In this document: positions 12,966 through 26,190 of the stretch, one piece after another | How the letters are laid out: each line of letters opens with the position of its first letter | Position numbering within the stretch: position 1 is the first letter of the stretch | Made by a program: the position numbers and the translations under genes | The notes under the pieces: model-generated | What the model was told of the DNA's origin: nothing | The model's input: the letters and a program-made list of their open reading frames with translations, nothing else | Database searches by the model: none | NCBI GenBank assembly: GCA_947561715.1 | Contig: OX387204.1 | Location: forward strand, 9,429,001 to 9,493,000 | Length of the DNA stretch: 64,000 nt | Direction: 5' to 3' | DNA from: Ascidia mentula | Lineage: Eukaryota; Chordata; Ascidiacea; Phlebobranchia; Ascidiidae

Positions 12966-14625
12966 CTGATTATATGCAGTTACTTAAATGAATAAAGTTA
13001 AAATATAATTTTGTTGCTTTGATGGGTTTTACCGTATCTCCACATGTTATTTTGTTGTCTTTGAAACATATAACATTTTCAGAACAGACCAAGCAATTAG
13101 TCTGTGTTGCCAAACTGATCAAGCTGTGTTTTCCATAGCAGAAATAGCAATAAGTTAGTATATCTCAAGCATTCCTTGTATTGTCAGTTTCTGATAATTA
13201 TTTGGTTGGATAATGTTTTTTCACCAATTTTGGTTGTAATTAAACTTTAATGCGTGCAAAATTATCATTTGGTGTTTTCTCCAGCAGGTTTTTGTTCATT
13301 TTAGATAATATTTAAATAACAACTTGTTCTGCAGTGTCATATTGTACTATGTTTCTGTATTGTTAGAAAGGAATTAAAAATGGGTTGATGTGTTATATAC
13401 TAAAAACAAGCATATTTGTGTGTTAGTGAACATGTGTCCTTGCATGCTAAATGTCTATGTTTTAAAGAAATAATATCCTAAAATAAAAATTGCTTTCTAT
13501 ACACAAAATTATTTTAGGAAACACAAGGTAATAAAAATGTTCCACATTAGAAGGTCAAGTAATGTTTTAATGATAAATTTTTACTGTGAAATAAAATATT
13601 TTTTGCTTGTTCGAGGTTAAATTTAACTTTGTTTTAAGTATTGTTGTGTGGAATTTTGGCTAATGAATATTAAGAGGGTTTATTATCGTGGCAAGTCACG
13701 AGTTTGAGCTAATTTTAGTTTGGCAAACACAGCCATGTCATACCCTGAGGCAGCATGCTGCCTGTCTAGCCTATGTACACCACCATTGTGGATGTTTACC
13801 CCTCTTCTTAACTTTCAGTAATTGCGAAGTTTGTCCACAGCACCATAAGAAGCTTTACAGTTAGGTAAACAACACTTCAGTACTGCAGTTACGTTTGGTG
13901 CACTGTGTTGGGTGAGAGAAATGTGCTCTTTTGCATTTGGGCATGTATTTTCCTGTGTATGCCAGGGACAATGAACAATGACTGCAACCAATTTTTATTG
14001 GTGTGCTGTCAATTTGTATTGAAGTAAAATGATCTGGTTCTAACTGCCAGTAAGTAGTTGAAGTGGATGTATGTAATACCGAAATGTTGTTCCGCAGAGG
14101 TTTTTGGGTTTACTTTTTTAGTTACTTTTTTTTTAATTTAAATTTGTCAAAAACATTTTCATTTGGTTATTACTAACACAGATGTAACAATTCTGTTCAA
14201 ACTATTTGTTTCCATTCTTGCTGTTACGTCAGCACGTTTGTGGAAGATTACCTGTGATCGGATTTCAACGATGATTATACTGCGCTAGACTGCACTGTCT
14301 GATCGCGCTCAACGTCTACCGTGGTCGGAATGCGACGTAGTCGGTTTCCGTCCACGTCGTCTAGCACAAACTGTCAATTTGTGCAATCCAGGAAATGATC
14401 TTCCTTCATTTAAAACTGATAGTGACATAACTAATAGTTTTCAAAAAAATGAAAGCACTGTAATCAGATAACCATGTAACTTGCCAACTGTTTTTAAAGG
14501 ACCAAGGAATTTTTATATCAAGCCTGTGTAAGAGGGGCTGTGCATTATATTGCTTTCTGGAGGAGAGATTGTTGGATGTTAACTGCAGACAAGTCCTCTT
14601 CTATATAGGAAAGTGTGTCTGACTG

Positions 14626-14633
14626 TGACGTCA
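14626..14633. promoter_or_regulatory. perfect CRE palindrome (TGACGTCA)
   Basis: The full 8-base CREB/ATF site lies in the most CpG-rich part of the spacer, about 20 bases after a TATA-like CTATATAGG. This makes it a plausible core promoter for a 5' non-coding exon of the HIVEP-like gene, 2.2 kb upstream of its first coding exon. Inference only. Confidence 0.35.
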
Positions 14634-16891
14634 GTGTCGAAGCGCTCGCCGTGTCTCCTTACCACGAAGGACAACAATGGGAGTGAAGTGTTTTGGTGCG
14701 CGGGGCCTTGCTCGTTGTAGCGTGGAAACAGACGTCGCGTCACACTCGAAGCAACTGCGCGTCTGCGCTTGGTCTTGCGTGAGTGGGTTGTAATGTGTTG
14801 TGAATTTTGTTTATCGAAGGTTTGGTTGGTGTCATGGTGGCACAAACTAATTTTTATATGGTTTCCACTGTTAAAGTGAGAAACCACTAGTTTCTATTGG
14901 TGAGAAACGTTTGAGAAAATTATGTTTCCCGGACTAGACAGTGAGTTGCAGTTAGTAAACATTTTTCCCAAAACAAGCTCTATTTGCCCTAAGTTTGGGT
15001 ATAGTGCAACTGTACTAGTATGCAAGCTATACAATTTGCCGGCGCGTTTTCTTGTGTGCTTTTTTGTCCCGTAGAGGTAGCCGATGGTATTCTACACGTG
15101 TGGATTTCGATCGCATTTTGTATACAATGGAAATATCGAATTGCATGTGTGTGGGTATTGTCAAACGACCTCTTCAGAGACTCTTGTGTTAACAGCTTGT
15201 CATGAAGCCACCTGCCAATTCATCGTTAAAACTGATAAAATGTTAGGCTACATTATAAGAAAAATATTTAATTTCGTAAATATTTCTTCGACATAGCTTT
15301 TTGTTGAAAAGTTTTTTCCTTGTCTGTAACAAATAAATCTCGGGAAAATGGGTTTAAAATCAATGTTTTGTTAAGTAAAGCACTTGTTATGGCACCAGCC
15401 AAGGTACAATTATTTTCAGATATACCTGTTTTACCATCTGTCTCTTAACGGCACGTAATCGCAATTCGTTTCTCCTGTTGCTGCTTGTTTGGACAATCTC
15501 GCAATCGCGCCATCGAATCTCTTTGACCCGCCATTGAGAGTTTCATCGAAGCACATGTCACACAAAATTCAGCTTTAACCATAATAAGTTCCATAGGCTA
15601 CCTGTTGCGTGTACAAGTTTTTCTATGGGGAGAAATGCACACAAAAACTTAAGCTACGACATTTATTACCATACCGAACTAAATATTATTAAAAGATTAA
15701 CCGAAGTTGTTCGTGTTGGGAACAGGCAAGATTTTTGTCTCAAATCACGAAGAAATATTTTCCGTGGACATTTAATAGAGTCAACAGATACCAGGTCAAC
15801 ATTAAACGTGGCTTATAACATAAAATGAAGGCGAAGTGACAAAAGATAAAAAGTGTTTCGAACTGCACAAAAATATGCATGCTTGTGCTGGCCATGGAGC
15901 TACTTAGCATGCATTGTCTGCCACAGGCCCGTAGTATTTGGTGGTAATTAATTATTACGGAACAAAACGCATACGCTGTGACGATGCAGTACTTCCTCCG
16001 TGAAATAGGAAGCCGTTTTGCGGATGTGATGAGCTCATGGCTCTTGTTCTCCTACTCGCTCTTTTCTTTCCTGCAGCGCACACGATCTATTCTCATGTAT
16101 TATCCTTGTGGCCAATGCGTGGTTTCGTATTTTTGCAACTGCAGTGTTGCATAGGCCCACAATTATCTTAAATTGTTGATGGTGTGTTGCTTCCGTTACA
16201 ACTCTGGAGAAAGTACATGCTACATCTATTGTGTTCAGGATTTCGAAACGGAAAATATTAGTTGGACCTAGAACATCTGATGACCCATAGATTCGTAATG
16301 CTTTGTATTTGCCGCCAATCATTACAATCTGGACACGAAATAGTTAGGCCGCTTCTAACTTTTACAAATACCGTTATCATGGACGCAGCACGCTTCTCTT
16401 GTTGTTTTACACGCGTGGTGAATGATATTTTTTTTCATTAAACACAGCATTTTTTCAGGAGCAAAAGCGGCAAAATCTGTCCGTTTGCGCCAACTTACAA
16501 AACACTGTACAGTGCACAATAACAGTCACGTCGTTTCCTTCGGATTGTGACGTAGTCTATCTGCTTCCTGTGCCATTCTCGTGAAACCACTAAATAACGG
16601 CCTGGTATTGCAGACGCGTAAGCGCTTGGTCCACATACCTTCTGACTATGTGTGTTTACTGTTTATGACAACAAAAATTGAATCTGAGGGATACAAAACC
16701 GAAAGTAAAATCGCCGGCTTAAAGTGTTTTTGCTTGAAATATATGAAACTTGATTTAGAATCATCATCATGTGTGCCTTAAGTTTGTTTTACATTCATTA
16801 TTTTTATATGATGTGTTTGTATGTTTTTCAGGCATCCTTTGAATGTACCCATGTAGTGCATGGATAAGACCATGAATTCTGTAGTGTTGGT

Positions 16892-19800
16892 GTGTTGCAA
16901 ATGCTGTTGCTCTCCTATAGTGGTATGGCTGAATATGGCGTAACTGACTTGGCAGGAACAGCATTTAAGCCAGAGAATGGTATGAAAATGCTGTTTTCTG
17001 CTGTAGATCGTAAAGGCAACGCTCCTAAGTTTAGTCAAAAGCTATCTGTAGCAAATGGCGGAGTGTCAACTCACAAGCAATTTTCTTCCCATGATTTGGA
17101 AACTATTCATAAATCTGACGAAAATACTATGGATGATTACATTAAACTGAATTCTGTTCCTACTCCATTACCAGGGTTTGCAAGTGCTGGAGGATTGAGT
17201 CAACAATCCCTGATGTATCCCATGTTTCCCCTTCCAGGACATGCTATTATGCCTGCTCCTGGAGCTGTTTTACCTGCTGCAGTGCTGCCAATGGGACATG
17301 GATCTGATAGAATATTCCATCTTCGCTGCATTGCATGTGGCTTGATGTGCAAATCTACTGTGGATCTGCATCAGCATATAATGAAAAAACATCTAAATTC
17401 AGAAAATGTTAAAATCATCAATAACACCAGTAGTGCCTATGATTTACATAGTAAGACTGCTAGTGCAGAAACCCAGGTGAAAGAAACTCAAGGGTCATCT
17501 TCTGAAAACACCCAAACCTCTAAACAACAACTTCAGTTTCCAGTTGTAAAATCAAATTTCCCTTTATTCTCCATGCCAGGTCTGTCAACCAATGAAGACT
17601 CAGTATTAACTAAGACTTCAAATGCAAGTAGTGACAAAAGACAGGACTATCATGGCAGCAAAGCCGTCCCACAACTTCAACCCCACCTGAATACCAGTGC
17701 TTACCTTCATTCGCAGAACACTTTTGGGCACTTGCATCCATTTCTTGGACTAGCTTATCCAAACGTGATGAGTACTAGTAACATTTATACACCAGGCTCT
17801 ATTTCCACAGTTGTGCCGACACCAATGAGCCTTTGTACAATGAACCCATATCTCGGTTTTCCAAATACCCCAGGAAATGGACTACCCAGTCAGTTCCCAT
17901 ATATTTCTGGATTACCTATGATGGTCAATCACCTTCCAGACAGAACCAGTGGAAAAGACCATGCCGCTTTAAAGAGGCCATTAGTTGAACCTGAGGCAAA
18001 GATGAAAACCAAAGTTTCTGTGGACTCCAATGGATATTTAGAATCAACCGACAAGCGTGCATATGTTAGCACTACACCAGAACAAAGCAGACATGCTGAG
18101 TTGATTCGAAGAAGAATGTCTGCTCCCTTAATTGGGTTAAATAAAGATTTCCGTTTTATTAATTCCTATAACAGATTTGGAAATCGCCCAAGTTTATCAG
18201 GATTTGATTCTGTTGTAGAAACAAATGAGCCAGCTGACCTTCCACCAAAACATAGTCACAAAGTTAGAAGAGAATCAGTACCGGACAAGGCAACTACAAG
18301 TCGTTTAAATGCAAAGTCCATTGAGCAGCACATTAGTAAACTGATTTCAAACAATGAAAAAGTGCTTTTAAACCCTGTTTTAGAAAGAGTGAAACCAAGA
18401 AGGGTTTTCAGAAGAAATAGTCTGGACCCTGCTTCTCTTTCATCATATTCAACAGGTTTAACAAGAAAAAATAATGCAGAGGGGCTGCAATTAAAATATT
18501 TGGAAGATGCATCAAAATGCAGCAACAAACATACAGACATTAATGCTGTAATTACTAGACATTATCAAGGATTCCCTTCCGATCAAATGCCACTTCCACC
18601 CGGAATGACAACTTCTGAGTACAACAAAATGATACAGCTCACAAGAGCACCCTACTATAGCAATGCCCCATCAAATGTTTCTTCAGATGATCAAGAAGTT
18701 CCATCATTCATTGCTTCTGGTCATGGAAAAGGTGGTGAAGATTCGTTTTTGGGCAAAAGATCTCATTCAACTTCTGCAACACCCAACATGTCGAAAAAGG
18801 CCAGAAGGACAACATTTTTTGAATGCAATGACTGTGGTGTAAGATACAGAAAAGAAGAAAATTATGTCATTCACAAAAGGGTATACTGCAAATACCGAAA
18901 GGATGGCCCCAATCACTTATCTCAACCTCACAATGATATATTTGGAGGCAAGCATTTAAACATGCAAGAAACATTGGCAGAATCTGCAGTTCGACGGAGG
19001 GTGATCCCATCTTCTCATGCTTTGTCTACAATACATTCTGCCAGCAACAATGAAGGATTTTACACAAAAATCATTCCACCTTCAAGCAGTGAAAAGTATT
19101 TTTCTGATCCATTAAAGTCAATACATCAAGATCTTTGTCGAACAAAAAGTGCAGATGCAGCCTTGCAGTCTGAAGCTACCATGGAAATATCAAAACAGGA
19201 AAAGGAAACCAAGGGCATATGTACTGATAGTGAACACCTTGAGGGTACCGTAGGTCAATCTAGAATTGATACTCAAGGGCCAGTAAGTAATATACCAACA
19301 AGTAAATTACCACCTAACAAACGTCATGTACACTTGCTGCGATGTTCAGATTTATCAAAAGAAAGGTTATATGATGCAAGCTCTTTGACCCATTGTTCAA
19401 CTAACTCTCCCTTGTCGCAAGGGTCAAGCGAAAATGCTGTGCCACAAATTGATACCAGACCTGCAAATCTCAATGCCAAAAACTGTACTGAACCATCGGA
19501 CTTTAACTCCAGCATAGCTGGTTTTAATGAAATGTCTGTGCCAAGAAGTAATTATAAGTTACTTCTTCATCAAATAAGTTTGCGAAACATGCAGGATATT
19601 GAACTTTTAAGTGATACAAATGGAAAAAAGTCGCGCTCATCTAGAAGAGTATCAATGGATCACTCCACCCTAACCTCTACACCAACAAATGAAAAAAACT
19701 TCAAACACCATCGTTCTTTTTCAACATGTATACCACCAAGTGCTACTGCCCTTGCTGTATTTCCTCACAATAACCAACAAAGTGCTGATACGGGTGTATA

Positions 19801-22800
19801 TCGGCATAAAGCAGTGGGTAAACAGGACACAGCACCTCAACCTGAAAACTTTAATGCAACAAGACCACAAACAGGACGGGAAATAGATGTAATAAAAATC
19901 AACAAAAGATTTGAAGCCTTTGATCAGCCACTTGTTAAAGAATTCAGGCCAAAAATCGATGAGAATCATAATTTGAAAAGTGAGAAAGATGCAATAGCAG
20001 TACAAAATAAGGTTCCCTTGCTTCCACCTACAAGGTATTATATCATTATTTAGTTTAAAGTAATAGTAATGGGACATTTGTTTTGTATCAATAGAAGTAG
20101 TATTGCTGGAAATATTTTGATAGCTTGTTCACTAATAAAAACAAAAATTCAGAAAACTCAAAAAGAACAATGATAACTTGTTTTCACTTGCACTTAGCTG
20201 CACAGATGCTCCATGAGTTGAAGTTGCATCAAAACTAACGTTACAAAGATTTAATTTAAACATTGTATTTGTGAACTTTACAGTTTGAATGGTGTTAAAG
20301 TAACAAATGGAAAACTTGCCAATGAAGATCAGGTAAGTTTGAATATCTAATAAATGTGACCAATAATACAATTTCAATTTGTTAAACCACTTGTTAATGT
20401 TAATTTTAGCAAATTGATGCAAGGATAATGAAACCATGTAATTATACTAATCCAATTTTTTTGCAAAGATTTTTTTGTTCTTACATTGATGCAAAATTTA
20501 ATATCTTACTGATACTTAGGTTAGGTTTGTGGTTTATTTTTTTTTAACTTTGCTTATTTTAAGCCAGCAATGACCTTAGTTAGTAATTAATTTTTTATAA
20601 TGTATATACATAAATATTTTTGTAGTGTCCTGTTGTTGTGGAAAAAAAAACAACTGTTGACCTTTCCACAAAGCCAATCGCAATTTTCAATAAAGGTTCC
20701 AAGGTAAACATTTTGATATACTATTACTTAAATCCTAGTGTTAAATTTTGTTTCCACTCTATTCTGCACTATTTTTAGCATGTACCAACTACATCATGTA
20801 ATTTATTAATTGTAATATATTTTTAGTATGAACAAGTTTCATCCCCTGTGGTGACATCAACACTTCTCTTCCCACATCAACATCCAAGTGTGGCATGCAA
20901 CAGTCATGTGACCTTTTGTTGTGTTCTAAACACTCAACCAGCATATGTTGAAATCCCCAAGCCCAGAAAAGAAAACAAGAAGTCTTGTTCACAACATACA
21001 TCCATGTACAGTCAGTGGGCAGTCTCAGATCCAATACTTGTCCCAACTGATTTATCTGTGGTAGACCTTCTTAATGGTTGGAGGTAAAGTCATTCGTTGC
21101 TCTATAAAGTTAGTTTTTTTACTGAAAATGGCATGGGTCATTGGTAAAGTTCTCATTGTTCAGAGCACTAAATGGTTGCATGTTTGCTCCGTGCATCCTT
21201 TAAGCTAAGATAACTACACAATATGTAACTTATTTCTTTCAGGTTAAAAATCCCTAAATACAGGTAGGTTATAAAACTGTTTTGTACATTTTAGACGATC
21301 GAACGGAAATGATTACATGGGTAAAGGAGTCTTCGTCAACACAAATTGTTCTTCCGACCTCATTTGTACCGACAACAAGTCCTATGAGAAAGAGATTAGC
21401 AAACGACAGAAAAAGTGTGACCGCACTTCGCCAAATGAAATAGCAATCACGCCGGAGGCGGATTCTTCCAGTGATCAAGCCCGACCTTCTGTTCCCGTCG
21501 GTGACCCATCGACGCTTGTTCGATCTGCCGCCGCCATATACGCGTCATGCAGTGACTGTCGCATTCAGGTCGGTGCCGTTTCCTCTGTAACACCGAAAAC
21601 CCTTGGCCCTGCCCGGGACGAAGATGTGTCATTTACCACGGCGGCGACGACGACGACACAACTACCACAAGAAAGCGCGTTGAGCGAGTCGGATACCAGT
21701 TCTTCGCCCTCTCCTATGCCCCCTAAAGTCCCCAAGATAAAGAAACGTAAAAGTCGAAAAGAGAGATCAGCTGCCTCACCGAGGTTAGCCTAGAGATAAA
21801 TTATGAGACATTTTTTGTAAGAAAACAATTGGAAACAGTTGGTAGTAAACCAGTATCAACAATCTACAAATATACGCACATATCATGTAGGTTATCACTT
21901 ACCTTTCCCATGTAAATAGTTCTATGTTTTTTTCAGGGAACAACGCCGCTCGTTGTATAGTCGATCTCCACCGTCCCCATGCCTAAAAGTAAGAAAAATT
22001 CACTACCAATTTTGTGGTTAAATGTGTGGGTTGTTTCGAGCTCCTATTTTATGTACCAAAAGCAGGAATGGAACTAATGTACAAAAACATTTTTATATCA
22101 GTTGTAGGCTGTTCTTTACGTTAAATTGAAAAAAATGATCTGTTGATCGTAATAATATGTTTTTTTTTACGTTAATTATTTATTGACAGGCGGTTCATCA
22201 TGGAAAGGCGAACTCAAGCGACACCGAAGATCGATTTAGCGGTTGTGCGTTGTGTAACATAAAAGCCGGTCGATCTGACCTCATACGTGACGTCAATAGC
22301 GCGTGTAAACCTTGTCGCGAGTTGGTAAAAACAAGCGGGCATAAAGTGTCCGAGGCACCGTCTACCAAAGGTATCGCTGCTCAATCAATCGTAGTAAAAC
22401 CTAACCACTACCTTTCACCCCCTGCTCAGTCAAGCGCATATTTGGACAAAACAAGAGGTCAGTTCATGATACTAAGGACTATTGTTAAAAAAACGTTGGG
22501 TCGGTAAATTTGGTATCGATCGACTGAAACCTCTAATATTGCAGATATGCATGGTGTTAATTAAGTAATTAACGTTTGCTACATGTTTGATTGGCACCAC
22601 TAAATGATAGAAGTTGTTTTTCTATCCAAAGCACGTGGTTACGCTTTACTCTCAGAGTCCAAACCTTACCATACACCAACCATAACGCCACTTATAAATA
22701 ACGTCATCCGATATTCAAATCATCTGAAAAATGTTTGCATGTCATGTTTTCGCGAGGACAGTGTATACATTTTTGTTCACTTCATCGCCAACAAGTCATT

Positions 22801-25800
22801 GTTTTCAGCTTCAACTGGAAGCACGCAACATTGGGTTTCGACTATCGCCCATGAATCAAGTGGTAACGTTTTCCGCTATCCGTCGCCCAACTCCATCCGA
22901 AACAGCATGTCTGAGAAAGGCACGTGCGATGGCTGCAACTCCGGTTCATCCCCAACTAACCCCAACTTGTCGCCCGGGGTACCCTTAGACATGGAGCGAC
23001 AACCCATTGACGGCGTAAACGCAACTATGAGTCCTTCGCTCGCCGAAGTTGTGTCAGAGGTAATGCGGACTGCCGCCATGCAGTCGATGCGCCACTCTAA
23101 ATCAAAGAAGAAGCATCCACTGACTGGAAGTCGACCCTTACATCCAGTTTCTTATATCACATCCCCAAATGAATATGTTCTACCATGGACGTCTTTAAAA
23201 ACATCTGTTCATAACAAAATGGACAAACCCTGGCAATCAAACGAAATACGAGAACCTCCGGAGAAAAAAAACAAAACTTACACTGACAACATTCGGGAGA
23301 TAAATCGGTCTGAACTGTGTGACATCATTTTGACACCAGCTACCCCCACAAAGGAATATGATGTGCCGAGAGAGAATGTTTCGCCATCCAATCAACAACC
23401 AGCGGACAACAGTGCGTCTACAAGGAATTCGGAATATTTAAACGAAAGCGCCAAATTATTGATAAAAGTAAGTCAATATATTTTTATTTTTTTGATAAGT
23501 GTGAATTCAATATATGGTCAGAGATGAGACATGGGCACATGTCTGCAAAGATCATTTTTAACGTTTTGCGTTCCCCGTGAAATTAGGAGAGTTGGTTGAT
23601 AAGATCCTGGAGTCGATAAAAGACCCGTCGTCAAAACTAATGGAATTTGCACGTCTGATGGAAGTGTAGATTGATGAAGTCGAGATACTGACGCTCATTT
23701 GCGATTGAAAATAGGTTGAAAATATTGGCGGGTGCGTCTGAAGTGGATTGAGATGTTTATTCCCATCGATTAGGGTTTAGGATGGGTCCTGATTATGGAA
23801 TATTACCTGATGTTGTTTGATGTTGTAAGTGAAAGGAAACAAAATAAATCCAGCCTCATACAACAGTTTTTCTGTGGGGATGACGTCACATTAGCTATTT
23901 TATAGTCATTAGTTTTGGCAGCTGATTGGCTTGTGGCATTTGTTGACTCACGAAATACGCGGGTGAAGCACATATCTCATCACATCACTCCCTTGCAGAG
24001 AAATTCATGACGCTTTTCTTTTTCCAGGAAAATTACCCAGGATTTTCTCGCCACCAAACCTCCGTCAAACTAGCAAGCAAGTTAGGTAAGTTGTTTTGCA
24101 GGATTTTTTGTGCTCACACTGGAACAAGTTATGTTGTTATTCCATAAACGGAAAAACATTGGCTGACTGGTAGCGAGGTTATTCTCAATGTAAATTTTAA
24201 CTTTTGTATTTGCGCACATTAACCACTGTCTGCACAAATTTCCGAAATGTATTCTGCCGCACTAAACGTCTTCCACCTCACATCCACATGTCAGGTAGCG
24301 TTGATGCAACTACAGCGAAGACGAAATTTTGACGTCATAACAGCAAATTGGGTTCACAACTTCATCAACAACAACAACAACATTTAGTAAAATTCAAATC
24401 AAAAAAATGTTTTACGTTTGTAGAAAGTGACCCTGCAACAATTGAGATATCTGGTGATGAGTCTCCGGATGATGGTTCAAGTGAAGGAGAGGATGTGAAG
24501 GTTAGTTTGTGTAAAATTACGTTTTTTAAAGCGCTAAACGACATTTGGTTTAAATTTTGGTTTATCTGTAGATTTCGGAAAGATGTCTTTTAAGTCTGTA
24601 GTGAGTGTGTACCAACCCTTTATTTTGATGTATGGCAACAATCGATTTAAATTTTTTGAAGAATAATTTGTTTTTTATGTAGGAATATGATGACGTAGCT
24701 ACCAGCAGTGTGGCGAGACCTTACAAATGCGATGAATGTAGAGTGGCTTTTCGCATTGGCGGACATCTTGCGAAGCATCTGCGCTCTAAAGGTATGTTTT
24801 CTAAGTTTGATTGGCAATCTGTATGTTCCACATCAATATAGGTAAAATACGTTGTATTTTGATGAGACCGCGAATTCCTGTATTTTTGACAAATCCCCCT
24901 TTTTGCTTTTTTATATTAATTCTTTCACTACTGATAGCTTATATGTAGCTTCGATTTTTGTCGCCAAATATAACTGGTTGCGCGAGTCTCAAAAAAGATT
25001 GAATTATTCAAGGTCACACTGTCGCAATGCAAAAGAAGACGTTGAATCGCTTAAAACAGCAGCAACATCGCATCGGTGCGACGCCCTTGCGTGCCTCCAT
25101 GTCGGATGCAGTAGACTTCATCAATAACAACCAACTTGGAGAAGGTGCTGCAGCGCAAATTAATGGTAGCGAAACAGTTGTGTCATCAGCATCTTCAAAA
25201 AACTCGCAGCCGTGTGAGGTAAATGTACATAATTGAATTACGAAAGATATTTTTTTTTGTATTAAGTGTTCACGTAATGTTGCAGATTATGTCAGGTACT
25301 GAGGTTCTTGCTCGCTCTCAGGTCAAAGCCCTGTTTGAAGGAAATGACGAGTATGCTTGTGTGCCAAACATCGTCAATGATGACGTTTTTTCCGTTGATG
25401 TTACGACAGACGAATTGGGAGGCCCACATGACCCTCGGCCCTTTAAGTGTATTGCTTGCAAAGTAGCTTTCCGTTTCCAGGTTATACATTTGAAGCTAAC
25501 TTTATTTGTTTATTATTGTTACGTTTTATTGGTTAAAAGTTCATTTAGTTACTTAAAGTTGCCTAAAACATTTTTGTAAATGGCAGGGCCATTTGGATCG
25601 ACACTTTCGTTCGAATCTTCATTTAATAGCAGTTGGCCATTATGAACAAGAAGGTTCGGCCTCAATAAATTGCAGCGTTTCCGAAAGTGATGCCAACGGT
25701 GATTCACAACTTACCCAATCAGGTGAAATTTATCTTCAAACATTGCCAATAATCTCGTTTAATTTTTGTGACATTTCCAGATGACGAGCAAACTAGAAAA

Positions 25801-26190
25801 AATGGAACAGATGTTGGAGATGTTCATCTGAGTTGCCACGAAAACAATCGCTCTTCCAGTAATTCAGACCAAGATATTGAAGTTGTGGCAGTTTCTTCGG
25901 ATGGTGATGACGAGATCGTTTCACAAACAAACATCACCAAAATGTGCCATATCAAAGATGCGGCTTCTTCGCGACCTTACCAAATACTGCAAGGTGGCGC
26001 TTCGGCGCTAGATTGTCGGGCGCAAGGACACCAGCTTTTAATACGCTGCCACCAAGAACACAACGGTCTACTGTCTTCGAGGCAGCCATCAGACGGGGAA
26101 GTTTTATGCGAAAGAAACATTACGGGCGATGAAGGGGTTTCAATGCGCGTGAGTGAGTCTGCGGCGCATGTCCTTGCCGTGCCCTTGTAG
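16892..26190 (+). CDS. HIVEP: HIVEP/Schnurri-like large zinc-finger transcription factor
   Basis: Sixteen coding exons: 16892-20034, 20284-20332, 20626-20703, 20827-21083, 21243-21263, 21295-21783, 21937-21988, 22190-22457, 22809-23467, 24028-24085, 24424-24500, 24683-24791, 25013-25218, 25286-25480, 25587-25722 and 25781-26190; phases close to about 2068 aa. HIVEP proteins are nuclear DNA-binding regulators and BMP/Smad cofactors. Support: a giant first coding exon as in vertebrate HIVEP; an isolated CCHC finger (FECNDCGVRYRKEENYVIHK then YC) near residue 650; the cysteine-aromatic segment ending SMYSQWAVSDP in exon 4; and acidic stretches before C-terminal C2H2 fingers (PYKCDECRVAFRIGGHLAKH and PFKCIACKVAFRFQGHLDRH). 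A diverged finger (LRCIACGLMCKSTVDLHQHI) lies near residue 145. A canonical paired ZAS finger is not obvious. ATG 16925 (MAEYGV) has a better Kozak context (G at -3 and +4) than 16892 and may be the true start. A related multi-finger protein is the alternative. Confidence 0.78.
21243..21263 (+). other. 21-nt in-frame microexon of the HIVEP-like gene
   Basis: TTTCTTTCAG precedes it and GTAGGT follows, both strong splice signals. It enters and leaves in phase 2, adding seven residues (LKIPKYR) between GWR and RSNGND without disturbing the frame; skipping it also keeps the frame. That is the signature of a regulated microexon. Confidence 0.6.

Larger units (their letters stand above)
12031..16830. 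other. gene-poor spacer upstream of POLR2K (-) and the HIVEP-like gene (+)
   Basis: I find no convincing coding exon in this 4.8-kb interval. It must contain the divergent promoters of POLR2K and the HIVEP-like gene and probably one or more 5' UTR exons of the latter, because an acceptor (TTTTTTCAG) stands at about 16831, just before its first coding exon. A CpG-richer patch at about 14590-14780 includes a perfect CRE and is the best promoter candidate. A nested hairpin lies at 12921-12965. Confidence 0.5.

Noticed and set aside
14579-14887. A basic 102-codon minus-strand protein
   Set aside because: Composition follows from the CpG-richer promoter-like patch; no family resemblance or splice context.
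22604-23527. A single-exon 307-codon gene
   Set aside because: Its first 68 codons precede a clean acceptor at 22808; only 22809-23467 is coding, as an exon of the HIVEP-like gene.
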